Positions 1 to 7,799 of a stretch of DNA of 12,867 nt are shown here, piece by piece (the first letter of the stretch is position 1; each line of letters opens with the position of its first letter). The translations under genes and the position numbers were made by a program. Source of the stretch: Lachnospiraceae bacterium (GTDB lineage Bacteria > Bacillota > Clostridia > Lachnospirales > Lachnospiraceae); contig JAFTPY010000397.1 of NCBI GenBank assembly GCA_017463035.1, positions 1 to 12,867 of the forward strand, read 5' to 3'. Below the pieces are notes generated by a model. It had not been told where the DNA came from. It did not search any database and worked only from the letters and a program-made list of their open reading frames with translations.

Positions 1-2945
1 AGTGTATTAAGATTAAGAACTCCTCCGTTGACAGCGTACAACTCAATGAAGCCTGCTCCTCCGGTTGCGGTTCCTTTATCGAGACCTTCGCAAAGTCCCT
101 AAACTACGAAGTTGCGGACTTCGCTAAGATTGCATTATTTGCGGAAAACCCGATTGACCTGGGTACCCGTTGTACCGTATTTATGAACTCCAAGGTAAAG
201 CAGGCTCAGAAGGAAGGCGCTACCGTTGCGGACATTTCCGCCGGTCTTGCCTACTCCGTTATTAAAAACGCTCTTTACAAGGTAATCAAGATTTCCGACC
301 CGAAGGATTTAGGTAAAAAGGTTGTTGTACAGGGCGGTACCTTCTACAACAACGCAGTATTACGCAGCTTTGAGAAAATCTCCGGCTGTGAGGCGGTACG
401 TCCGGACATCGCAGGTATCATGGGTGCCTTCGGTGCGGCATTACTTGCCCGTGAGCATTATACCGGTCAGGAGACTTCTCTCCTTTCTCCGGATGCATTA
501 AACGAGCTGAAGTTTGAGACTACCATGACCCGTTGTAAAGGCTGTACCAACAGTTGTCTCCTTACCATCAACCGATTCTCCGGCGACCGTCGTTTCATTT
601 CCGGTAACCGCTGTGAAAAGGGTCTGGGTAAAGAAAAGAGCAACGCAGACATTCCGAACTTATTTGCCTATAAATTAAAGCGTTATTTCGACTATGCGCC
701 GCTGTCCGAAACCCAGGCAAAGCGCGGCACCGTCGGTATTCCGCGTGTATTGAACTTGTACGAGAACTACCCGTTCTGGCACACCTTCTTTACGGAGCTG
801 GGCTATCGCGTAGTACTCTCTCCGCTTTCCAGTCGTAAAATTTACGAGATGGGTATCGAGTCCATTCCGAGCGAATCCGAATGTTATCCGGCAAAGCTGG
901 CGCACGGTCACATTTCCTGGCTCATTAAGGAAGGCTGTAAGTTTATCTTCTATCCGTGTATTCCGTATGAGCGCAAGGAGTTCCCTGAGGCAGGTAATCA
1001 CTACAACTGCCCGATTGTCACCTCCTACGGCGAAAATATCAAAAATAACGTAGAAGAGCTTCGTGCCGACGATATTACCTTTGCCAATCCGTTCCTGTCC
1101 TTAGAGACAAAGGAAATCGCGGCAAAGCGTCTGGTGCAGATTATGGCAGAATACGGCATTCCGGCAGACGAGGTTACCCTTGCCGCCGATAAAGCATGGG
1201 ATGAGTTGTCCGCCGCAAGAAGTGACATGCAAAAAGCCGGCGAAGCTGCCCTCGATTATATTAAGAAAAACGGAAAGCTGGGTATTGTACTTGCCGGCAG
1301 ACCGTATCATATCGACCCGGAAATCAACCATGGTATTCCGGAACTGATTACATCCTACGACGTAGCGGTACTGACCGAGGACTCTATCTCCCATTTAGGA
1401 AAAGTAGACCGTCCGACCCTCGTTGTGGACCAGTGGATGTACCATTCCAGATTGTACGCAGCGGCTTCCTATGTCCGCACCCGCACGGATTTGGAGATTA
1501 TTCAGTTAAATTCCTTCGGTTGCGGTCTGGATGCCGTAACCACCGATCAGGTCAGCGACATATTGACCGCATCCGGTAAGATTTATACTGTCCTTAAGAT
1601 TGACGAGGTAAACAACCTGGGGGCTGCCCGTATTCGTATCCGCTCCCTACTCTCTGCCGTTGCAGACCGTAAGCGTAAAGGAATTGTACCGCACGAAGCG
1701 GACGCAGCACATCATCGTGTCATCTTTACCGAGAAAATGCGCGAGGAATATACCATTTTAGCACCGCAGATGTCCCCGATTCATTTCCGCGTTTTGGAGC
1801 CGGCACTTCGTGCACAAGGCTATAACGTGGTTGTACTTGACAACGATGGAAGAACCGCCGTAGACGTAGGCCTGAAATATGTAAATAACGATGCCTGCTA
1901 CCCTTCTCTTATGGTAGTAGGTCAGATTATGGAAGCACTGCTTTCCGGTAAATACGATTTAAATAAAGTTGCGGTTATGATTACCCAGACCGGCGGCGGT
2001 TGTCGTGCCACCAACTATATCGGTTTTATCCGCCGTGCCCTGCAAAAGGCCGGCATGGGCCATATCCCTGTGGTTTCTATCAGCACCTCCGGTATTGAGA
2101 AGAATCCGGGCTTAACCTATACTCCGAAGATGTTGATGGGTATCCTGCAGTCCATTGTATACGGTGATGTATTTATGCGTGTCCTGTACCGCATGCGTCC
2201 GTACGAGTTGGAAAAGGGGTCTGCAAACGCACTGTACGAAAAGTGGAATGCCACCTGCTGTGAGGCGGTGAAGCATCCAAAGATGTCCGAGTTTAAGAAA
2301 AACATCCGCGGCATTATCCGTGACTTTGATGCCCTTCCGATTGACGAGACCTTAAAGAAACCGCGCGTGGGCGTTGTGGGTGAGATTTTGGTTAAATTCC
2401 TTCCGGCTGCAAATAATTACTTAGTAGAGCTTTTGGAAGCCGAAGGTGCGGAAGCGGTTGTTCCGGATTTACTGGACTTCTTCCACTACACCATGTATAA
2501 CGCAAACTTTAAAGCCGATTACTTGGGCAAGTCCAAAAAGAGTAAGACGCTCAACAACCTGATTTACGAATTCCTGGAAAAGTTCCGCGGCACCGCCAGA
2601 AAGGAGCTGGAAGCAAGCAAGCACTTTGATGCTCCGGCCCGTATCGACACTCTTGCAAAGTACGCAGAGGACATTGTATCCACCGGTAACCAGACGGGCG
2701 AAGGATGGTTCCTTACCGCAGAGATGATTGAGCTCATTCATACCGGCGTACCGAACATTGTCTGTACCCAGCCGTTTGCCTGCCTGCCGAACCACGTGGT
2801 AGGTAAGGGCGTTATCAAGGAACTGCGTCGTCGTCATCCGGAAAGCAACATCGTGGCCGTAGACTATGATCCGGGTGCTTCCGAAGTAAACCAGCTGAAC
2901 CGAATCAAGCTGATGCTGGCGACCGCAGTGAAGCAGATGAAGTAA
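1..2945 (+). CDS. 2-hydroxyacyl-CoA dehydratase activase-like fusion protein (5' partial)
   Basis: The frame is open from the first base (first whole codon at 3), so the ATG at 183 is internal and the true start lies upstream. About 980 residues are visible; fusions of this family are usually about 1400, so roughly the first 400 are missing. The visible part begins in the second ASKHA ATPase half of a BadF/BcrA/HgdC-type activase: NEACSSGCGSF (nt 45-77) and GTRCTVF (nt 162-182) carry the cysteines that in HgdC bind a [4Fe-4S] cluster at the dimer interface. A cysteine-rich stretch RCKGCTNSC follows (about nt 531-557), then a DUF2229-type region from about nt 735, and HgdB-like dehydratase segments with TQTGGGCRATNY (about nt 1984-2019) and TQPFACLPNH (about nt 2764-2793). 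Known activases use ATP to inject a low-potential electron into radical dehydratases; the substrate of these fusions is unknown. Codon choice is strongly biased (CGT/CGC arginine, ACC, CCG), which suggests high expression. No separate dehydratase subunit lies downstream. Confidence 0.9.
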   Translation, partial: CIKIKNSSVDSVQLNEACSSGCGSFIETFAKSLNYEVADFAKIALFAENPIDLGTRCTVFMNSKVKQAQKEGATVADISAGLAYSVIKNALYKVIKISDPKDLGKKVVVQGGTFYNNAVLRSFEKISGCEAVRPDIAGIMGAFGAALLAREHYTGQETSLLSPDALNELKFETTMTRCKGCTNSCLLTINRFSGDRRFISGNRCEKGLGKEKSNADIPNLFAYKLKRYFDYAPLSETQAKRGTVGIPRVLNLYENYPFWHTFFTELGYRVVLSPLSSRKIYEMGIESIPSESECYPAKLAHGHISWLIKEGCKFIFYPCIPYERKEFPEAGNHYNCPIVTSYGENIKNNVEELRADDITFANPFLSLETKEIAAKRLVQIMAEYGIPADEVTLAADKAWDELSAARSDMQKAGEAALDYIKKNGKLGIVLAGRPYHIDPEINHGIPELITSYDVAVLTEDSISHLGKVDRPTLVVDQWMYHSRLYAAASYVRTRTDLEIIQLNSFGCGLDAVTTDQVSDILTASGKIYTVLKIDEVNNLGAARIRIRSLLSAVADRKRKGIVPHEADAAHHRVIFTEKMREEYTILAPQMSPIHFRVLEPALRAQGYNVVVLDNDGRTAVDVGLKYVNNDACYPSLMVVGQIMEALLSGKYDLNKVAVMITQTGGGCRATNYIGFIRRALQKAGMGHIPVVSISTSGIEKNPGLTYTPKMLMGILQSIVYGDVFMRVLYRMRPYELEKGSANALYEKWNATCCEAVKHPKMSEFKKNIRGIIRDFDALPIDETLKKPRVGVVGEILVKFLPAANNYLVELLEAEGAEAVVPDLLDFFHYTMYNANFKADYLGKSKKSKTLNNLIYEFLEKFRGTARKELEASKHFDAPARIDTLAKYAEDIVSTGNQTGEGWFLTAEMIELIHTGVPNIVCTQPFACLPNHVVGKGVIKELRRRHPESNIVAVDYDPGASEVNQLNRIKLMLATAVKQMK

Positions 2946-3016
2946 AGAAATAAACGCGCATATTTGCAGATACCTGCGCAGATTCGCTTCATCAAGCAAC
3001 ACATACACGAAACATA

Positions 3017-3080
3017 AAATGCCTCCTGATATTGCACCGAAACTCCAATCGAATTTCCCGTACAATTTCGGGAGGCATTT
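3017..3080. repeat. Long inverted repeat / hairpin between activase and ccdA
   Basis: AAATGCCTCC (3017-3026) is the exact reverse complement of GGAGGCATTT (3071-3080). A second nested pairing, CCGAAA (3037-3042) with TTTCGG (3066-3071), is possible if one base is shared or frayed. On the + strand no T-run follows, so it is a poor terminator for the activase gene; on the - strand ATTTTATGTTT follows, which is better, but no - strand gene needs it. It could be an mRNA 3' stabilising structure, a weak terminator, or a dispersed repeat. The rest of the 2946-3158 gap shows no gene. Confidence 0.5.
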
Positions 3081-3113
3081 CCTACACATCACTTTGCATG
3101 AAACGCTGTTTTC

Positions 3114-3119
3114 TATGAT
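3114..3119 (+). promoter_or_regulatory. Possible -10 element for ccdA-tlpA operon
   Basis: TATGAT matches the -10 consensus at five of six bases and lies 39 bp before the ccdA start. TTGCAT at 3094-3099 resembles a -35 box but the 14-bp spacing is too short, so the assignment is weak. Confidence 0.3.
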
Positions 3120-3158
3120 ACACTACAACCACATCAGGTTCAAACAAGGAGAAACCAA

Positions 3159-3812
3159 ATGCAATACATTATATCCTTTTTAGAAGGCATTATTACCTTT
3201 ATCTCCCCTTGTCTTCTGCCCATGATACCGATTTACCTGACCTATTTCGCAGGCAGTGGGGAACGTACCACAAAGAAAACCGTAACCGGTGCTCTGGGCT
3301 TTGTCTCCGGCTTTACTCTGGTCTTTATCTCCATGGGTGCTCTGGCCGGAAGCATCGGCAGCCTGTTTACCAAGCATCAGAACATTGTAAATATCGTCTG
3401 CGGACTGATTGTAATTTTCTTCGGTCTCAACTTTATGGGCATATTTAAATTCAACCTGTTCAAAGGAATGAAACAGTCCGTCAACACCGACAACATGAAC
3501 TTCTTTTCCGCAGTATTGTTCGGTATTGTATTCTCGCTGGGCTGGACGCCTTGTGTAGGCGCATTCTTAGGCTCCGCGCTGATGATGGCATCAAGAGAGG
3601 GACAGGCACTGCAGGGCATCTTAATGCTACTGTGCTACTCTCTGGGTCTCGGAATCCCTTTTATCTTAAGTGCGGTCCTGATTGACAGCTTAAAGGGAGC
3701 CTTTACCTTTATCAAAAAGCATTATACTATCATTAACTTTATCAGTGGCTGCCTGCTGGTCATTGTAGGTATCCTGATGGCAACCGGAACTCTGGGACGT
3801 ATTCTTTCGTAA
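3159..3812 (+). CDS. ccdA: CcdA/DsbD-like thiol-disulfide electron carrier, membrane protein
   Basis: The 217-aa product is almost entirely hydrophobic, with about six membrane segments, the size of stand-alone CcdA proteins. Two family cysteines are present: Cys18 in FISPCLLPMIP at the start of the first helix and Cys132 in LGWTPCVGAFLG at the start of the fourth. In CcdA these form a disulfide that passes electrons from cytoplasmic thioredoxin across the membrane to an extracytoplasmic thioredoxin-like partner. The start is fixed by AAGGAG at 3146-3151, seven bases before ATG. The stop codon overlaps the ribosome binding site of the next gene, a membrane-anchored thioredoxin, so the two are almost certainly co-expressed partners. 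No cytochrome c or heme-export genes are near, so the pair more likely reduces other surface proteins. The family call is firm; the client is inferred to be the neighbour. Confidence 0.88.
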   Translation: MQYIISFLEGIITFISPCLLPMIPIYLTYFAGSGERTTKKTVTGALGFVSGFTLVFISMGALAGSIGSLFTKHQNIVNIVCGLIVIFFGLNFMGIFKFNLFKGMKQSVNTDNMNFFSAVLFGIVFSLGWTPCVGAFLGSALMMASREGQALQGILMLLCYSLGLGIPFILSAVLIDSLKGAFTFIKKHYTIINFISGCLLVIVGILMATGTLGRILS

Positions 3813-3821
3813 GGAGGACAC

Positions 3822-4526
3822 ATGGAAAACAAGAAAACTTTGATTATTGTATCGGTATTGCTGGTTACTCTCATCGGTGGTGCATCGTTTTTGTACGCAA
3901 AGCTGGGTGATAAGATGAAACCGGACAATTTATTGATACACGAAAATCAAACACAAGAAAACGAAACTACTGAAAACAACATCCCCTCCGATGCGAATAC
4001 TCCGGCTCCAACCGTTTCCGTAGACAATTCCGGTGCTTCTTCCGGCAACGCCGATTCTGCAACTATGCCGGAAACAAATGATGATACCGCAACCGAGGAT
4101 AATACACCGTTTATGGCACCGGACTTTACTGTCTATGACCGCAAGGGAAACACCGTACATCTCTCAGATTTTCTCGGAAAGCCTGTAGTATTAAACTTCT
4201 GGGCAAGCTGGTGCGGACCTTGTAAAATGGAAATGCCGGATTTCGAAGAAGTCTATACCGAATATAAGGACGACATTCATTTCGTCATGATAAACCTTAC
4301 AGACGGCAACCGGGAAACTATAGACACCGCCACCACCTTCCTTGACAACAGCGGTTACACCTTCCCGGTATATTACGATAAAGACTCTGATGCAGCCCTG
4401 ACCTATCAGGTATACGGTATCCCGATGACCTACTTTATCAACGCCGAGGGACACTTAATTGCCCAGGGGACCAGCGCACTGGATGCAGAAACGATTAAAC
4501 GAGGAATCGAGATGATTTTAAAATAG
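3822..4526 (+). CDS. Membrane-anchored TlpA/ResA-like thioredoxin
   Basis: The 234-aa protein has a single N-terminal membrane segment (about residues 6-26), then a low-complexity linker (about 31-97) rich in Asn, Thr, Glu, Ser and Pro, then a thioredoxin fold. The active site is NFWASWCGPCKMEMPDF with the CGPC pair at Cys131 and Cys134, and the conserved cis-proline lies in GIPMTYF (Pro201). This order is typical of extracytoplasmic TlpA/ResA-type reductases tethered to the outer face of the membrane. AAGGAGG (3811-3817) overlaps the ccdA stop and sits four bases before the ATG. The CcdA-like neighbour would supply electrons. The long polar linker is longer than in plain ResA and may span part of the cell wall (inference). 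A strong hairpin follows six bases after the stop, ending the operon. Confidence 0.88.
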   Translation: MENKKTLIIVSVLLVTLIGGASFLYAKLGDKMKPDNLLIHENQTQENETTENNIPSDANTPAPTVSVDNSGASSGNADSATMPETNDDTATEDNTPFMAPDFTVYDRKGNTVHLSDFLGKPVVLNFWASWCGPCKMEMPDFEEVYTEYKDDIHFVMINLTDGNRETIDTATTFLDNSGYTFPVYYDKDSDAALTYQVYGIPMTYFINAEGHLIAQGTSALDAETIKRGIEMILK

Positions 4527-4531
4527 TTTTC

Positions 4532-4581
4532 AAATGCCCATTGGAATCAAAATGGTTTCGATGGGCATTTTATGCATTTTT
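4532..4581 (+). terminator. Rho-independent terminator of ccdA-tlpA operon
   Basis: AAATGCCCAT (4532-4541) pairs perfectly with ATGGGCATTT (4561-4570), and the stem extends inward with G-U and A-T pairs. The right arm runs into TTTT and, after a short break, ATTTTT. Confidence 0.8.
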
Positions 4582-4593
4582 GCACAGCCTCTC

Positions 4594-4627
4594 TTGCTAT
4601 GATATGGTTACCACAAAATCATAGCAA
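4594..4627 (+). promoter_or_regulatory. Extended -10 promoter embedded in a perfect 10-bp dyad
   Basis: TTGCTATGAT (4594-4603) and ATCATAGCAA (4618-4627) are perfect inverted repeats separated by 14 bp. The left arm is itself an extended -10 (TGC-TATGAT), so transcription would start near 4610, inside the dyad, and the right arm ends at the ribosome binding site (AAGGAG, 4627-4632). Because only half the dyad would be transcribed, an operator is more likely than an RNA hairpin. Confidence 0.5.
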
Positions 4628-4642
4628 AGGAGTGTCGCAAAA

Positions 4643-5188
4643 ATGAGTACAATAAAAGAAATCTGTAAGAAGATTAAACAGGAACTGAATATTATGACGT
4701 CAGATGAAAAGCCGGTTCCGGAACCCCTATTAAAAACGGAAGACATCGTACCGGAACACACGTGGATAAAATCCGGAGTGACTTGTCTGGCCTCTCGTCC
4801 CAGTGTGGGAAAAAGTGCATTGGCAATCGATTTTATACTAGATGCGGCTTTACGGGAGAAAAAAAAGGTTGTTGTATTTTCACTGGAGCTGAGCTCACGA
4901 CAATTCATTTATCGTATGCTAAGGAGAATCAGCGGTATTTACGGAGAACTGCATATGGAGGATAAGCCAAAACTGGAATCCGCCATTTCATATTTAGAAA
5001 AACTAAATATTATTATTACCGATACTCCGGGAATATCAATTCAAGAAACAAATCCGGAATTCCAAAAACAATACAGGTTTTGTTTGACAAAGTACATCTA
5101 TGCTTTCGTAAGAGCTAGGGTATCAGTCACTATGAAAAACATAAGGCTTCCGAATCCCATCGGAAGCCTTACGCTTTTAAGTTATTAG
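4643..5188 (+). pseudogene. Truncated DnaB-like helicase (RecA-fold) remnant
   Basis: The 181-codon frame begins with a good ribosome binding site (AAGGAG, 4627-4632) and ATG. Residues about 40-140 resemble the start of the DnaB C-terminal ATPase domain: Walker A SRPSVGKSAL (51-60), then VVVFSLELSSRQFIYRML (76-93), then IIITDTPGISIQE (123-135), matching the DnaB order. The family should continue into the Walker B strand (IDYLQL) and the arginine-finger region, but after about nt 5062 the similarity stops and the last 40 codons are unrelated. The final codons even read through the terminator hairpin of the facing ABC operon. The N-terminal primase-binding domain of DnaB is also absent. It is therefore probably a broken helicase gene, perhaps left by a mobile element, joined by deletion to the ABC-operon flank. 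A small expressed ATP-binding protein cannot be excluded because promoter and ribosome binding site look intact. Confidence 0.65.
5136..5170 (-). terminator. Terminator of the sugar ABC operon
   Basis: AAGGCTTCCG (5143-5152) and CGGAAGCCTT (5161-5170) form a perfect 10-bp stem with an 8-base loop. Read on the - strand it is followed by ATGTTTTTC, and it lies about 34 bases after the binding-protein stop. On the + strand it is followed by ACGCTTTT, so it may also stop transcription from the facing helicase remnant. Confidence 0.8.
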
Positions 5189-5203
5189 CAAATTATGTTT
5201 TAA

Positions 5204-6844
5204 CTACGGAAGCATATCAGCGTCGCCGAAAGTAGCTTCCCACTTCTCCTTACGCTCGTCCATAATCTTCTGACCGCCTGCCTTTAAGTAGTCGCTCATG
5301 TTTTCATCCCAAACCTTATCGAAATCAGCCGGGGAAGCAATCACGGACTTATCATAGCCGATGTCTCTCTTATCACCGAGAGCGGTACCCATACCTTCTT
5401 CTGCTGCGATTGCACCAACGTTTACGTTCTTAACATTAATTGCATCGTTAAGAGCAACTTCGATGGAAGTCTGTACGTAAGACGGGTCAACACCAGCGTA
5501 GTTGTATGCTGCAGACTTAGCAGTATCTTCTGCATTCATAAGATTCAAACCGTTACAGGTAATGGTGTAGTCGATGTTCTGACCGGAGTTCTGAATTGCA
5601 TTACCGGTAGCCGGAATGATAGCTACACCGCCACCTGCCAACTTGTTGTGGGTAACGCCTTCGTCACCGATCTGTAAGTACTGGATGTTCTCCGGAGTAC
5701 TGATCCAATCAAGGTACAATAAGGATGCCAGCGGCTCGTCGTTGGTTGCAGGGAAGAAAATCTTACGGTCACCTGCGGTGCTGTAAGCACGCTTTGCATA
5801 GTCACCGTTGCTGTTTTCGAAACAGTCAATTGCTACAAATGCAGCGTCTTCGCCAACGATTCTCTTTAAGTTAGCCTGAATGCTGTCTTCACCGTTTCTG
5901 AACGGATAATCCCAGTTATGCATGAATGCACCTACGTAACCGGCCTTAATCATATCATCCTCGGTGCTGTCACCGCTGCTGTATAATGCGAAATCATCCC
6001 ACATTAAGCCGTCGTTATACCACTTATTCAAAAGCTTGATAGCGTCCTTGGTGCCGTTCTGGGTGTACATTCTGTCATCAAAACCGTTTATATAGTATTC
6101 CTTATCAGTCATTGCAGGATCGATAAAGGCTTCAATAAGGTTTGCTGCTCTCCAGCCTACATCGTAGCTGACAGAGAACGGAATCATCTTGTCTGCATCA
6201 TCACCGAGCAATACCTTCGCGTTATCGTTGAATGCAACAAGCATCTTCTCGAATTCAGCGGTAGTAGTCGGAGCCTTCATACCAAGCTTATCCAACCAGT
6301 CCTGACGAACAAAGGTATTGATTCTCTTGATATCAGCTCTCTTACCTTCGATAGCCCAAAGCTCACCGGTGTTCGGATCCTTATCCCAGTAAATGTTGGT
6401 GTCACCAAGCCAGTTATAAAGGTTCGGTAACTTATCCTTGTGCTCATCCAAGAACTGATTTAACTCAAGAACACCTTCCATGCCTGCATAGGTCTGAATG
6501 GTCGGGTAGTCATAAGTTAAACAAATGTCCGGTGCGGTACCGCCTGCAAGCAGGTTGTTAATCTGCTGCACTTCTTCCCAACGGGATACAGCAACAAACT
6601 CAACCTCTACATTGTACTTATCCAACATGCCCTTCTTGATGAAATCGGTATACATGTTGTTGGTCGGGTCGGAACCACCGTCGTTTCCGCGGTCGTATAC
6701 TTCTACAGTAATCTTAACGGTTTCTACAAACTTACCGTCCTTGAATTCTGTACCGCTGGAGACTTTCTCTTCCTTGTTACCGCATGCAGCTAAAGAAAAG
6801 CACATGCAGCAAGCAAGCAGAGCTGCTAAAATTTTCTTTTTCAT
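5204..6844 (-). CDS. ABC sugar transporter substrate-binding lipoprotein (LplA/YtcQ type)
   Basis: The 546-aa product has a lipoprotein signal: MKKKILAALL, a hydrophobic core and the lipobox SLAAC with Cys21 as the lipid-modified residue. The mature part, about 525 residues, has the size and look of CUT1-family solute-binding proteins of the LplA/YtcQ group, which are longer than maltose-binding-type proteins (about 400). Segments such as NNLLAGGTAPDICLTYDYP (96-114) fit the family's N-terminal lobe. It would sit on the outer membrane face and deliver a glycan to the two permeases encoded upstream in the same operon. The start is set by GGAGGA (6851-6856) six bases before ATG. Last position in the operon with a terminator behind it. 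The ligand cannot be read from the sequence; no glycosidase is adjacent to hint at it. Confidence 0.88.
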   Translation of the reverse strand: MKKKILAALLACCMCFSLAACGNKEEKVSSGTEFKDGKFVETVKITVEVYDRGNDGGSDPTNNMYTDFIKKGMLDKYNVEVEFVAVSRWEEVQQINNLLAGGTAPDICLTYDYPTIQTYAGMEGVLELNQFLDEHKDKLPNLYNWLGDTNIYWDKDPNTGELWAIEGKRADIKRINTFVRQDWLDKLGMKAPTTTAEFEKMLVAFNDNAKVLLGDDADKMIPFSVSYDVGWRAANLIEAFIDPAMTDKEYYINGFDDRMYTQNGTKDAIKLLNKWYNDGLMWDDFALYSSGDSTEDDMIKAGYVGAFMHNWDYPFRNGEDSIQANLKRIVGEDAAFVAIDCFENSNGDYAKRAYSTAGDRKIFFPATNDEPLASLLYLDWISTPENIQYLQIGDEGVTHNKLAGGGVAIIPATGNAIQNSGQNIDYTITCNGLNLMNAEDTAKSAAYNYAGVDPSYVQTSIEVALNDAINVKNVNVGAIAAEEGMGTALGDKRDIGYDKSVIASPADFDKVWDENMSDYLKAGGQKIMDERKEKWEATFGDADMLP

Positions 6845-6904
6845 TATTAGTCCTCCGTTATATAGTTTTTATTTGAATGAATGGATTGTCCTGCATCAAC
6901 CCAA

Positions 6905-7783
6905 TTATTCCTTTACACCGCCCAAGGTTACACCGTGAATAAAATACTTCTGTAACCAAGGGTAAATACATAAAATCGGAATCGTGGAAAACATTACGAT
7001 GGCCGCCTTTAAGGACTCGGAAAGCCCTGGGGAGGAAAAGCCCTCCTGTGCCGCAACGTCCACACTGTTTACACTGTGCAAAATGTTATATAAGAATAAC
7101 TGCAACGGATAAAATTCCTGCTTCTTTATAGAAAGGTACATCAACGCATCGGAATAGCCGTTCCAACGTCCTACCGCATAGAACAATGCCAAGGTAGCAA
7201 ATACCGGCTTGGACAACGGAATATATATCTTCCATAAGATGGAGAAATGACTTGCACCGTCTATCTGGGCTGCTTCTCTGATACTGTCCGGAATCCCGTA
7301 AAAGAAGCTTCTCATAATAATCATGTTGTATACGCTTAAACAACTCGGGATTATCAAAACCAACGGATTATCCAAAAGGTGTAACTTTTGCAACAACAAA
7401 TAATTCGGAATGGCACCCGCATTGAAAAACATGGTAATGGTAATCAGGACATTGATTACCTTACGTCCTTTCAGGTTTTCAAAAATCAACGGGTATGCAC
7501 ACAAGGTGGTCATAGCAAGGGATACAAGCGTACAAACAAAGGTCAGGATAACCGTCCACCAAAAGGACCAAATGTATTTCATATCCGTCAGAACCATCTT
7601 GTAGGAATCCAGATTCCAGCCTTTCGGCCACAAGTAAACTTCACGCTTAATGAGTGCATCTGTCGAACTTAAGGAACGTGCCAAAAGGTTCAGCATAGGC
7701 AACAGGCAGATAACACTTACCAGTACACAGATGACTACAAAAATCCAATCGCCGATTTTTAATTTTTTTGATTTACTCTTCAT
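6905..7783 (-). CDS. ABC sugar transporter permease (YtcP/MalG-like)
   Basis: The 292-aa protein has about six membrane segments and the permease EAA loop: EAAQIDGASHF (170-180) followed by IYIPLSKP (186-193), which contacts the ATPase subunit. The end of the protein (YFIHGVTLGGVKE) is typical of YtcP/LplC-type CUT1 permeases. It pairs with the upstream LplB-type permease to form the channel. GGAGGG (7790-7795) lies six bases before ATG, and only 16 bases separate it from the upstream gene. A 60-base gap with its own strong ribosome binding site precedes the binding-protein gene, which may let that product be made in excess. No ATP-binding subunit is encoded in the operon. Confidence 0.9.
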   Translation of the reverse strand: MKSKSKKLKIGDWIFVVICVLVSVICLLPMLNLLARSLSSTDALIKREVYLWPKGWNLDSYKMVLTDMKYIWSFWWTVILTFVCTLVSLAMTTLCAYPLIFENLKGRKVINVLITITMFFNAGAIPNYLLLQKLHLLDNPLVLIIPSCLSVYNMIIMRSFFYGIPDSIREAAQIDGASHFSILWKIYIPLSKPVFATLALFYAVGRWNGYSDALMYLSIKKQEFYPLQLFLYNILHSVNSVDVAAQEGFSSPGLSESLKAAIVMFSTIPILCIYPWLQKYFIHGVTLGGVKE

Positions 7784-7799
7784 CTCTTACCCTCCTATA

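Noticed and set aside
2956..2979. GCGCA/TGCGC inverted repeat after the activase gene
   Set aside because: Only five base pairs with a 14-base loop and no T-run; too weak to call a terminator.
2469..3092. 207-codon open frame on the - strand
   Set aside because: It is almost wholly antisense to the activase gene, has no recognisable domain, and its start region is the intergenic hairpin; it is a shadow of biased codon use.
4597..4908. 103-codon open frame on the - strand
   Set aside because: Antisense to the helicase remnant, whose motifs are clear on the + strand; no family resemblance.
5084..5112. TTGACA-like -35 near the end of the helicase remnant
   Set aside because: No acceptable -10 at 16-18 bp and no gene downstream on that strand.
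7388..7672. 94-codon open frame on the + strand inside the permease gene
   Set aside because: Opposite-strand shadow of a well-supported membrane permease; no ribosome binding site or motif.
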